From CAYXDO01 sp964463485 (GTDB lineage: Bacteria; Myxococcota; Kuafuiibacteriia; Kuafuiibacteriales; Kuafuiibacteriaceae): 64,000 nucleotides of DNA. Of the stretch, positions 34,710 through 43,184 are shown piece by piece. Both the position numbers and the translations under genes were made by a program. The stretch lies in the NCBI GenBank assembly GCA_964463485.1, contig CAYXDO010000006.1, positions 71,513 through 135,512 on the forward strand, written 5' to 3'. Every line of letters starts with the position of its first letter. Within the stretch, counting starts at the first letter, position 1. Under the pieces are notes generated by a model. It made no database searches and was not told where the DNA came from. It was given only the letters and a program-made list of their open reading frames with translations.

Positions 34710-37126
34710 GGCGCCGAGCCTCCGCTCGCCGCAGACTCGGCGGCCTCGATCTCTTGTTGCTGCTTCTGCACGAGAGCTCCCACCTTCTTGCTAGAAGCTT
34801 GTTTGCGAGCCCACGCGACGTCGATGACGCCGACATCGGCTTTTTGAACGATGTCCGCGAACTGGCCCGAGACGTTTCGAAGCGCTTCGGTCGCTACGGG
34901 TCCTAGGAGCTCATCAGTCTCCGAGGAGAGCTTCGTCTCCTCCTTGGCATACTCGTCGAGCCGGACTCGCTCGCCTTCGAGCGTCTTCATGATCTCCGCG
35001 ACGTGATCGTCGACGTTGACGTCGACACCCTTCTGAAGATCCGCGAGCTTCGAGGTCACCTCGCTCAGCGTTTGTCGATAACCGTCGATCTTGGCGAGGA
35101 CCTCCTGCACGTCGCCCGGCGCCTTGTTGCGGTAGGCTTTGAGCGACTCTTTCTCCTCTGCGGTCAGCGCCGCGTAGGATTCGCGCACCGAAGTCGCGCG
35201 TGCGCGGCCTTGATCCTCGTCGTAGGCGGCCTTCGCCGTGCGCACGTCCGAGCCGAGCGCATCGACCTCGACCTCGGCCTTCGCGATCCGCGCTCGTGTG
35301 TCCCCGATCCGTTTCGAGGCGAGGGAGACCTCTTTTTCGGAGAGCTTCTCGCGGTTCTGCCCGAGCCACACCTCAGCAGCCACCAACTGCGCGCGCACGC
35401 CGGACAAGCGGTAGGTCTGTCTGAACACCCGTGCGTCGAGGTCCGAATAGCCTCTCCGGATCCGATCACCTGCTTCAGCCATTTGGTCTGCCGAGGAAGG
35501 CAGCGACTCGACCTCGGGCTCGAGCGAGCGACGCTTGGCGTACGCCGCGTCGAGGGACGCGGTCTCCTTCTCATCGAGGTAAGGGAGCAACAACCGCCGC
35601 TCGATCGTGAGCAAACGCTGCTCGATCAACGTGACCTTGTTCTGGATGCCGTACACCTTCGAACGCGCCGAGCCGAGCGACTTGAACATCGTGTAACGGC
35701 GCTCGCCGGCGAGCGCCTCGGTCAGCGTCTTCAGGATCTCTTCGATGTCTTTTCGGTATTGCTCGGCCTCTCTGATGTCTTTGACCACCTGGGCGGCTCG
35801 GAGAATTCCAGGCTCCTTTTGGGCCCACTCGATCGCGATGGTGGGCAGGAACGCGGTCGTCTCCACCGTCTTCAGGTCGGTCGCCACGATCTGCTCGAAG
35901 AACTGCTTCGGCTGGGGGTTGCCTGCGATGATCTCGGCGAGCTTGTCGCGGGCGCCGCCGTAGCGGTCGACGATCGATTGAAACGTCTCGTACGCCTGGT
36001 CGGTCGCACCGAGCCGAATACGCAAGTTGCCTTCGAGCACGCGGGCTTCTGGAAAAAGGCGAACGTCGGGGCCCGCGGCCATCAACAGCTCGGTCGTCTT
36101 GAGCGCGACGTCGAGCTGCTCGCGCTTCTTGGCTTCGTCCGCCTCTTTGGAGGCGGTCTTCACGTGGGCCCACGCCGTTTCGAAGAGCACTTCGGAATAG
36201 TGCTTCGATTGTTGGGACACCAACTGATACGACGCGATCGCCTTGTCGAGCTCACCCTTGTCTTGGTGGATACGGCCGAGCGCCAAGTGGGCGAGGTCGG
36301 TCACGATCGCGCTCTCCGGAGCTTGCGTGGCGCGTTTTTTGGCCTCTTCGAACATGCCCGCTGCGCCCTCGAGGTCGCCGATCGACACCAGAGCCACGCC
36401 GACGAAATACGCTGCGCGCTGACCCACCGCGCTGTCCGCGGGGATGCGCCGAAAGAGAGTCATCGCCTCCTCGAGCCTCGCGCGGTCACCATTCGCTCCG
36501 CGGAAGAGCGTCTTCGCGTGGATGTAGTCGACCTCCGGGCGCGCGAGCCCTCCAGCTTCGGCGAGGCGGGCGATGTAGCCCTCGACTCCGTCGTAGCGAT
36601 GGGTCGCGTTCGCGATCTCGAGCAACGCGAGTACGACGTCTTTGAGCCGATCACCCTTCGATCGGGTCAGGAGGTCCTCGAAGTAATGGCGCGCTCCCGA
36701 ATAGTTTTGGGTGCGACGAAGCGAGTCCGCGAGAAAGTAGATCGATGCGTCGTAGTGCGGGCTGGCCTGGCTCGCCGGATCGTCAGCTACGTCGAGCAAG
36801 ATGATCGCAGCTCGAAGGTAGTCTTCGAGCAGATACGCGACCTCGCCCTCCTTGAGTCGCCGGTCGATCCGACTCCCCTCGCCCTCTCCTGCGCTGAGCG
36901 GCTCTTTGTATTTCTGCGCGACGAAGTCGAGGTCGCGTCGGAGCTCCTCGAGATCAGCCTCCACGGTCACGGTGATCTCGAGGGCGTCGTCCGGATCGAG
37001 AGGCTCGAGCTCCTCGGCGAACGCAGGAAACGCGAGCAGGAGCGCAGCAGTCGCGGTGAAGCGAAGGACGGGTCGCAGGATCTGTCGACCGAAGTGACGG
37101 AAGAAGGGGCGAATCGATGTGTTCAT
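34706..37126 (-). CDS. Periplasmic TPR and coiled-coil protein
   Basis: An 806-residue protein from ATG 37126, 4 bp after the preceding stop. The signal peptide region is RFTATAALLLAFPAFAE. The N-terminal half has TPR-like repeats (HYDASIYFLADSLRRTQNY, VGQRAAYFVGVALVSIGDL, THLALGRIHQDKGEL-type units). The C-terminal half is a long coiled coil (SEKEVSLASKRIGDTRARIA, LSEVTSKLADLQKG). It ends with a basic helix and Ala/Ser tail. The long coil could span the periplasm. The earlier in-frame ATG at 37234 adds sequence with no signal peptide and was rejected. Confidence 0.78.
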   Translation of the reverse strand: MNTSIRPFFRHFGRQILRPVLRFTATAALLLAFPAFAEELEPLDPDDALEITVTVEADLEELRRDLDFVAQKYKEPLSAGEGEGSRIDRRLKEGEVAYLLEDYLRAAIILLDVADDPASQASPHYDASIYFLADSLRRTQNYSGARHYFEDLLTRSKGDRLKDVVLALLEIANATHRYDGVEGYIARLAEAGGLARPEVDYIHAKTLFRGANGDRARLEEAMTLFRRIPADSAVGQRAAYFVGVALVSIGDLEGAAGMFEEAKKRATQAPESAIVTDLAHLALGRIHQDKGELDKAIASYQLVSQQSKHYSEVLFETAWAHVKTASKEADEAKKREQLDVALKTTELLMAAGPDVRLFPEARVLEGNLRIRLGATDQAYETFQSIVDRYGGARDKLAEIIAGNPQPKQFFEQIVATDLKTVETTAFLPTIAIEWAQKEPGILRAAQVVKDIREAEQYRKDIEEILKTLTEALAGERRYTMFKSLGSARSKVYGIQNKVTLIEQRLLTIERRLLLPYLDEKETASLDAAYAKRRSLEPEVESLPSSADQMAEAGDRIRRGYSDLDARVFRQTYRLSGVRAQLVAAEVWLGQNREKLSEKEVSLASKRIGDTRARIAKAEVEVDALGSDVRTAKAAYDEDQGRARATSVRESYAALTAEEKESLKAYRNKAPGDVQEVLAKIDGYRQTLSEVTSKLADLQKGVDVNVDDHVAEIMKTLEGERVRLDEYAKEETKLSSETDELLGPVATEALRNVSGQFADIVQKADVGVIDVAWARKQASSKKVGALVQKQQQEIEAAESAASGGSAP

Positions 37127-37130
37127 TCGA

Positions 37131-37841
37131 CTACTCCGTCGGCGCCGCGGCGGAGCGCACCTCGACGTCGTACCGAATGGCCGGTCGGTCGGTGAGCTCC
37201 GTGGTGAGGCCGCCCTTCTCGAACGGCACGACATGGACCGTGGTCGCCTTGCCCTCTTCGGCGGTGAACGCGTAGCTCGACTTGATGTCGAACTCGTAGC
37301 CCTCGAGGTAGCTGAACACGCCGTAGCCCGTGCCTCGAAAGAGGAGCTGCACGGAGAGGAGGTGGTTGCCGGGTGCTACTGGGGCGTCGTAAAGCGCCGC
37401 GGTCGGATCAATCACGATCTCCTGGCCTTCGCTCGCGGTCTTGTCGAAAATGGGAGCGCCGTCGAGCACGTACAGGGCGCGCTCGAGCCGGAAGCCCGAA
37501 CCCATTTCGTTGTTGTGAACGATCCGCGCTTTGGAGCCGGAGATTTCTCCGGAGAGCACGCTCTCCTTGAGCAGCAACAACTTTGCGCGGGTCCGGAAGA
37601 GCTTCTCCTTCAAGTCCGCGACGCGCTCCTCGAGCCCCTCGAGCCTCGCGGTGTCCTGCTCGGCGAGCCCTGCGGGAAGGGCCTCGAGCGGAACCGCGGC
37701 GGGCATCTCCTCCGCGGGAGGCTTCGCAGGGGGCGCGGCCGCCGGGTTCTTGTCCTTCTTGGCATTCGGGTCGGGCTTCGCGTCGACCCCGGTTGCAAAC
37801 GCCAAGATCAGCACGATCCCGGTGAATATGGCGGGTCGCAT
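37131..37841 (-). CDS. Exported coiled-coil protein, first gene of the TPR operon
   Basis: A 236-residue protein with a signal peptide (AIFTGIVLILAFATGVDA). It then has a Pro/Ala/Lys linker (PAAAPPAKPPAEEMPAA), a short coiled coil (RLEGLEERVADLKEKLFRTR) and a C-terminal beta-rich domain containing LERALYVLDGAPIF and HLLSVQLLFRGTGYGVF. The Ala/Pro/Lys linker is the kind of sequence that leads to dihydrolipoamide acetyltransferase misannotation; there is no lipoyl or acyltransferase motif here. It opens the minus-strand operon and is probably a small envelope component. Confidence 0.72.
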   Translation of the reverse strand: MRPAIFTGIVLILAFATGVDAKPDPNAKKDKNPAAAPPAKPPAEEMPAAVPLEALPAGLAEQDTARLEGLEERVADLKEKLFRTRAKLLLLKESVLSGEISGSKARIVHNNEMGSGFRLERALYVLDGAPIFDKTASEGQEIVIDPTAALYDAPVAPGNHLLSVQLLFRGTGYGVFSYLEGYEFDIKSSYAFTAEEGKATTVHVVPFEKGGLTTELTDRPAIRYDVEVRSAAAPTE

Positions 37842-38109
37842 CTCGGTGATGTCCTCAGTCGATCAGGCCGCGGCTCGGCGAAACCGAGCCTCCGCCGCCG
37901 TCAGGCGGTGAGCACTCCCTCGCTGGCCTGGTCCGTTGACCGCTCCGGTCTGCCCCAGTTCGAAAGGGGCGTCAACCCGGCGACACCTCGGCATCAATGA
38001 CATCCGTGCGCGGCTGAGCTCGAGCCGTGAAATCCTCGGGATTCCCGCAGCATGAAGCGCGCCTGCGGAGGGCTCGCCGGTCGCCCCGTCCTTGCGCTAC
38101 GCTCGCTAC

Positions 38110-39993
38110 GTGCCCGAACCGTTCAAGGCCGCGCGTCCGTCCGTGCCGCCACCCTTCGGTCGCATCGGCAAGTACACACTCCTCGAACCGCTGGCCAAAG
38201 GCGGCATGGGGCAGGTGTACGTGGCCCAACGGGAAGGATCGTCTCAGATCTGCGTCCTGAAACAGCTCCTCGGGAACCTCGAGGAGCACCCCACCGCGCC
38301 GATCCGTTTCTACCGCGAAGCGCAGATCTCGGCCTGGCTCGGGCACGAAAACATCGCCCGCGTGCTCGACGCGGGTTTCGAAGAAGACACGTTCTGTATC
38401 GCGTTCGAATACATTCCGGGCCGCGACCTTCGTAGCATCACGATGCGCCTTTACGAGCAGCAGCAGATGCTCCCGTACTCACTCAGCATCGCGGTCGGCC
38501 TCGGAGCGCTCGCAGGACTCGCCCATGTGCACGCGGCCAAGGACGCCCAGGGTCGGCCGCTCTCCATCGTTCATCGCGATCTCACACCCCGGAACATACT
38601 CGTAAGTATAAACGGGGACACCAAACTCATCGACTTCGGCCTCGCGCGAGGGTCCGTGGGTGAGTTTCGAACGGCACCCGGCGTGGTGATCGGCACCTTC
38701 CGCTATGTCTCCCCGGAACAGGCCGTGGCTGAGCCGGTCGATTGTCGCGCTGATTTATACTCACTCTCCGTCGTGCTCCACGAGCTCCTGACGGGTCGCT
38801 ACGTTTGGCATGACGGGCCCCCCGAGCTGGTGCTGCGGAAAGTCGTCGATGAAGTCTTTCCGCCGGCCTCGTCGATCAACCCTGCCCTCCCCACTGCCGT
38901 GGACGCGGTCCTGGCGAAGGGTTTGGCGAAAAAAAGGGAGGATCGATTCTCGAGCGCCTATGAGTACGCCGTCGCGTTGAAGCAGGCCTCGGCCACTCTC
39001 CCCCCGATCTCTCGTGACCAAATCGGTCGCTTCATGCGCGCCCAGTTTCACGAGGTCGAGGCGGAGACCAAACGCCTACTCTCCCTCGCCATCGCTCGCT
39101 CCGCGGAGCCGCCGGAGCAGTACCTAGAGACGGTGACGCGGGCGTTCGAGTCGCTGTCGCTGAAGCACGATTCGAGCACGGCCGACCTGCCCGTCATACC
39201 GGTCGACTTGCTGAGCCCTCCGGCCGAGCGCTTGGGCCTCGCGGTGTCCCCCGACGCCATCGTCGACCTCGGCGCAGACCCCAACGTCCGAACCCGCACC
39301 GACTTCGTCGGGCGTCCACAACCCAGCGCAGCATCGATCCGCGCTCCGTCCGAAGTGTCCAAGGTCGGCCCGGCGCCAGCGCCCAAACCCGGTGGGTTCG
39401 TAGCCCGAAACCTGAAGACCGCGGCAGTGGCGGGTCTGGCTTTCGGTCTAGGCATGGTCGTCCAGAAGAGCGCATTCGCGCCCGACCCACCGGCACAAGC
39501 GACCTCGTTCAGCAGGCCGCCTATCCTGCGGCCAAAGCCCGCGCCCGACCTGACGTCCAAAGCACCGGATCCGCCGGTTCTCGACAGTCCCAAGCCCAAC
39601 AAGCCCGAAGCGCCGACGAACGCCGTCTCCAAAGCCAAACCCAAACCCAAACCCGATGAGCGGCCGCTGACTCGGGTCGACCTGAAGCCCTCTCCAAAGG
39701 CGCCCGAACCCGCTCCGACCGCTCCGCCGGCCCAGCCGTCGCTCGACGCACGTGCGCTCGCCCGAATCGAGAAAGATCTGAGGCACATGCTGAGCCTCCG
39801 CGACGAAGACGGCAACGTCGACCATCGGACCTTGCTCGAGATTACCGGGGAACTCAGATCGATCGGCGAATCCGTCCTTCCCGAAAACGAGCTCCGGATC
39901 CTCCGATCGGTCCTCGGAGGCGCTGATTTCAATTCGGATCCAGAGAAAGCGATGGAAGGCGCGGCGATCGTCAAGAAACGCATCGCGCAGTAG
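38110..39993 (+). CDS. Membrane Ser/Thr protein kinase
   Basis: A 627-residue kinase. The kinase domain spans roughly residues 20-300: glycine loop AKGGMGQVY, Lys 51 in VLKQL, HRDLTPRN with D157, DFG at 175-177 and YVSPEQA. The usual HRDLK lysine is Thr, a variant found in other myxobacterial kinases, so activity is still likely. A single membrane helix lies near residues 440-455 (VAGLAFGLGMVVQ). A Pro/Lys-rich and then helical domain follows, presumably periplasmic. GTG 38110 was preferred over TTG 38092; neither has a clear ribosome-binding site. Divergent from the TPR operon across 268 bp, it could regulate it. Confidence 0.88.
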   Translation: MPEPFKAARPSVPPPFGRIGKYTLLEPLAKGGMGQVYVAQREGSSQICVLKQLLGNLEEHPTAPIRFYREAQISAWLGHENIARVLDAGFEEDTFCIAFEYIPGRDLRSITMRLYEQQQMLPYSLSIAVGLGALAGLAHVHAAKDAQGRPLSIVHRDLTPRNILVSINGDTKLIDFGLARGSVGEFRTAPGVVIGTFRYVSPEQAVAEPVDCRADLYSLSVVLHELLTGRYVWHDGPPELVLRKVVDEVFPPASSINPALPTAVDAVLAKGLAKKREDRFSSAYEYAVALKQASATLPPISRDQIGRFMRAQFHEVEAETKRLLSLAIARSAEPPEQYLETVTRAFESLSLKHDSSTADLPVIPVDLLSPPAERLGLAVSPDAIVDLGADPNVRTRTDFVGRPQPSAASIRAPSEVSKVGPAPAPKPGGFVARNLKTAAVAGLAFGLGMVVQKSAFAPDPPAQATSFSRPPILRPKPAPDLTSKAPDPPVLDSPKPNKPEAPTNAVSKAKPKPKPDERPLTRVDLKPSPKAPEPAPTAPPAQPSLDARALARIEKDLRHMLSLRDEDGNVDHRTLLEITGELRSIGESVLPENELRILRSVLGGADFNSDPEKAMEGAAIVKKRIAQ

Positions 39994-40005
39994 TGCCTTC
40001 AATCA

Positions 40006-40025
40006 CCGGGACGCCGGTGTCCCGG
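40006..40025 (+). terminator. Possible terminator hairpin after the kinase gene
   Basis: CCGGGAC (40006-40012) and GTCCCGG (40019-40025) form a perfect 7-bp GC stem with a 6-base loop, 13 bp after the kinase stop. There is no T-run, so termination is uncertain. The rest of the gap to 40260 shows no gene. Confidence 0.35.
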
Positions 40026-40260
40026 CTCCCCGAGAACAGCCTCGACGGGCACGGCCGGACCTGAGTTGAACTCCAACGATCTTGGCGGGCGACGCGGGTC
40101 TGAGACGCTTTGCACGTGCTTCGGAAACAGCGTGGGCTTCGCCGCCCGATTTCGCCGGGGGCCCTTCGAGACGAGCTCGTCAACTCAATCATCGTGGTCG
40201 AGCCCACGTCCCACCTCCCCATCGTCAACCCGGACACCTGCGACCAACGCGCGACGCTAC

Positions 40261-41358
40261 TCAGATTTCCTTGAGCCCCCATTTGCGTTGGAGCTTTCTA
40301 CGCTCGTTCATGTCGCGGTGAATCGTCTTCCACCGTTTCTTGGTGTTGTCGGCGGCTCGGGCATGGGATCGGTTGGCCTGAGTTGCCGATTCCAGCTCGA
40401 GCGCGACAAATGCGTCCACTCGCGCCTCCTCGAGTCGACCCTCTCGAACCGCCTCTTGCACGCGACATCCCGGTTCATGCCGGTGGGTACAATCGCGGAA
40501 TCGACACTCGGCGGCGTGGGTCTCCACGTCGGCGAACGCTGCGAGCAGGCCTTCTTGCGCATCCCACAGCCCCAACTCTCGCATGCCGGGAGTATCGATG
40601 ATGACGAAGTGCGGGGCCAGCATGAGCAGTCGTCGGGTGGTGACGTGCTTGCCCGTGTCGTCTCCGGCTCGAGTCTCGCCGATCGCAAGGCGTTCCTCTC
40701 CGAGCAACCGGTTGATGATGGACGACTTTCCGACGCCTGAGGAACCCACCGCGGCTAGAGTCGAGCCTTGCTCGACGAGCTGCTCGAGCCCCCCGACGCC
40801 ACCCTTCGAGAGTGCGCTCGTGCGGACGACGTCGATTCCTCCAGCGACCGCTCGAATCTCGGCCATGACTCGATTCTCGTCGTGAGGGCGATCGCACTTG
40901 TTCAAGACGATGATCGGATCGACGCCCCCAGCATGGGCCGCCGCTAAGTACCGCTCGAGCCTCCTCGCGCTGAAGTCCTCGCCGACCGCGGTGACGATCA
41001 ACAGCCGATCGACGTTCGCGGCGATGAGCTGGGGCGCAGAGGTTCGGCCAGCTCGTTTGCGCACAAAGGAGCTCCGTCGCGCCAAGATGGCCTCGACGCG
41101 AGCGCCGTGAGGGTGGCGTCGACACGCCACCCAGTCTCCAATCGTGGGCGTCGCGAGCTCCGGGTGTACTTCGTCCAGACGCAACGAAGGGGGGTGAGTC
41201 GCCCAAGTCAGGCCCTCGGCTTGGTCCATGCCGATGAGTCCGAGGGCGCCGCGCTCGACTGCGGCGACTCGCCCGGGTTCGAGCCCAGGGTCGTCGAGCT
41301 CCTGCCATTCCGCAGTCCATCGGCGGGTCCAGCCCAGCCGTTCGAGAAGTGTTTGCAC
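40261..41358 (-). CDS. rsgA: Ribosome small-subunit biogenesis GTPase
   Basis: A 365-residue circularly permuted GTPase that helps mature the 30S subunit. The OB-fold N-terminal domain includes PTIGDWVACR. The permuted GTPase motifs appear in the order G4 NKCD (153-156), G1 GSSGVGKS (205-212) and G3 DTPGMRELGLWD (255-266), as in RsgA/YjeQ. The C-terminal zinc site is C285, C290, H292, C298 (CRFRDCTHRHEPGC). A basic tail follows. It is a monocistronic gene of normal length. Confidence 0.97.
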   Translation of the reverse strand: MQTLLERLGWTRRWTAEWQELDDPGLEPGRVAAVERGALGLIGMDQAEGLTWATHPPSLRLDEVHPELATPTIGDWVACRRHPHGARVEAILARRSSFVRKRAGRTSAPQLIAANVDRLLIVTAVGEDFSARRLERYLAAAHAGGVDPIIVLNKCDRPHDENRVMAEIRAVAGGIDVVRTSALSKGGVGGLEQLVEQGSTLAAVGSSGVGKSSIINRLLGEERLAIGETRAGDDTGKHVTTRRLLMLAPHFVIIDTPGMRELGLWDAQEGLLAAFADVETHAAECRFRDCTHRHEPGCRVQEAVREGRLEEARVDAFVALELESATQANRSHARAADNTKKRWKTIHRDMNERRKLQRKWGLKEI

Positions 41359-41672
41359 GGTCGTCTCCTTGCGGGCGAAGCCCGCTATGGTCCGAGGTGA
41401 GTTGGACCCGAAGCGAGACCGCTTGTGCCGAGCGTCAGCTCGAGCGGAAGGCGATGGCTTCGGAGGAACGGCGAATTTCGGCTTGATCAGTCATCGGCAT
41501 TTCCTCCTAGAGGCTTCAGCATGCCCGTCGCCGTCGTTCGCGGCAAGGCAAATTTCTTTTTTCGCTTCGTGAGCTTCGCACACCGGCCAAGCTCGGCGGT
41601 CGTCGTTCGACCTGCTCCGCCTAGCCTCGCGATCGCTGCCTCAAGCTCGCCAACTCTATCAGGCAAGACGGG
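41359..41672. other. Intergenic region without a recognised feature
   Basis: 314 bp between rsgA and the end of the MoxR/VWA operon. Both flanking genes are on the minus strand, so the rsgA promoter should be here. The only thing of note is an AT-rich TTTCTTTTTTCGCTTCG tract around 41570. I see no gene. Confidence 0.4.
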
Positions 41673-43184
41673 TCATGGTTCGTCGATCGCGGGCTGAAAA
41701 GGCTCGGTCTGGGCCACGTCCGGCGAGGGTCCCGCCGTCGGGCTCGCGGCGCCCGTGGGAGCTTCGGACGCCGGAATCGTGGACCTCGAAAGAATGCCCT
41801 CGACGGTCCCTTCGGAGACCTCTGGCACGGCGCTCACGCCGTAGACGACTCGAAAGCCCAAGTCCTCCCGCCGATCCTCCGCATGACTGAGCTCTCCGCC
41901 GGGGAGTCGTACGACCTTGAAGTGCGATTGCTCCCACGGACTCGCCGTCCACTCCGCCACGCCTCCTGACGCTTGAACCGACCTCGTAATCTCCATGAGC
42001 TCGTCCGCCGTCGGAAGTCTCCCGCCCCGAAAGCGCGCGTAGTCGAGCGCCTCCCCCTGACGCACCAGCGTGACCGACTGTTCCTCGCGACCCGCCGGCA
42101 CCAAACCGTCCGGCCAATTCGGCGGCGCGATTCGGTCGGTCGCGCCGAGGAACCGGGCATACTCAGCCATAGACACCGGCCTTCGATCGGCCACCAACCC
42201 GAGCTTCGGAAGGTACACGGCGTCGGCATACCTATCCGGCTCCAGCGCGAGCTCCACCGGAATACCCATCCTCGCCATTCCGCGCTCCCACTCGCGCCAA
42301 GGAGTCGAATCACGCACCGCCGCACCCACCGCGGCCCGCGCGGCCTCCGCCGGGCCCCGCCGGGCGGACCTCAGCAGGTCGATGAGTACGGAGAGGTCGG
42401 GCCGCGCGTCGACAGGGGCGGAGAGGCTGCAATTGGCGACCTCGAGCAGCGTAGGAGGCAGCTCCAGCTCATCGGTGAGCGGCGCGAAACGACCATCCCT
42501 TATCCGGCGTGCCACGAGCTCGAAGTCACCCTCCGATGGGTAGATGGGTCCTCGTTTCAGGAGCAAATACAGGAGCGTTCCGACCCGATAAACTTCGGAC
42601 TTCTCGCCTGCATATTTCCCGATCGTCTCCTCCGGTGAGGCTTCGGGCCAGACGAAGCGCGACACTCTCAAGTCGACGACGCTGAATTTGAGCCAGGTCT
42701 GGAGCACCGGAAACTCGAGCAACGAGGTGGACCCATCCGGCCCCAACCCCACGGTGAACGACGAAACGATGGGCCCGAGCGACGGAGAGACCTGAGCGTC
42801 CGCTTGAGCACGAAGGACCCGTTGAGCGAGGACTGCGACATCCAGCGTCAACGACAAGGCCTCGTCGACGGAGAGCGCGCGATCGACGCGCGCCCAATCG
42901 TAGACCAACTCATCTAGCCGGGCCGCCGCAGGACACCTGAAGGCGGCGTAACTCCATTGATTGAGGCGGCCGGTCGCCACCAACTTCGGCAGGCGAAGCC
43001 CCTGAAGCGAAGCCCAGCCCTGAGCGGTCGAAATCAGGTCGCTCCCGGTCGCAGAATCGAGGGAGCGATACAGGACGAGAGGCTCGAGCGGGCGGGCGCG
43101 AGCGTGTCCGACGCGGAGCTCGACCTCACCGAAGCAGTGCCAACCGTCGAGAATCTCGAAGGGACCGAACGACTCGCGACTCAT
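41673..43184 (-). CDS. Degenerate kinase-like plus FGE-like protein, last gene of MoxR/VWA operon
   Basis: A 503-residue protein from ATG 43184, overlapping the upstream stop (ATGA). The N-terminal 300 residues have the spacing of a protein kinase (VYRVGTLLYLLLKRGPIYPS resembles the helix F-G region), but the VAIK, HRD and DFG motifs are missing, so it is a pseudokinase-like domain. The C-terminal part resembles a formylglycine-generating-enzyme/sulfatase-modifying fold: PVSMAEYARFLGAT, RGGRLPTADELMEI, VAEWTASPW and EDLGFRVVYG. The Cys pair of true FGE is not seen, so a ligand-binding C-type-lectin-like role is more likely. It is a paralogue of the preceding gene. Confidence 0.65.
   Translation of the reverse strand: MSRESFGPFEILDGWHCFGEVELRVGHARARPLEPLVLYRSLDSATGSDLISTAQGWASLQGLRLPKLVATGRLNQWSYAAFRCPAAARLDELVYDWARVDRALSVDEALSLTLDVAVLAQRVLRAQADAQVSPSLGPIVSSFTVGLGPDGSTSLLEFPVLQTWLKFSVVDLRVSRFVWPEASPEETIGKYAGEKSEVYRVGTLLYLLLKRGPIYPSEGDFELVARRIRDGRFAPLTDELELPPTLLEVANCSLSAPVDARPDLSVLIDLLRSARRGPAEAARAAVGAAVRDSTPWREWERGMARMGIPVELALEPDRYADAVYLPKLGLVADRRPVSMAEYARFLGATDRIAPPNWPDGLVPAGREEQSVTLVRQGEALDYARFRGGRLPTADELMEITRSVQASGGVAEWTASPWEQSHFKVVRLPGGELSHAEDRREDLGFRVVYGVSAVPEVSEGTVEGILSRSTIPASEAPTGAASPTAGPSPDVAQTEPFQPAIDEP

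Noticed and set aside
35003..37195. A 730-codon plus-strand frame opposite the TPR/coiled-coil gene
   Set aside because: Same kind of antisense shadow; no motif and it crosses two real genes.
39994..40260. A short minus-strand frame of about 100 codons between the kinase gene and rsgA
   Set aside because: Composition is noise-like and it overlaps the terminator-like hairpin.
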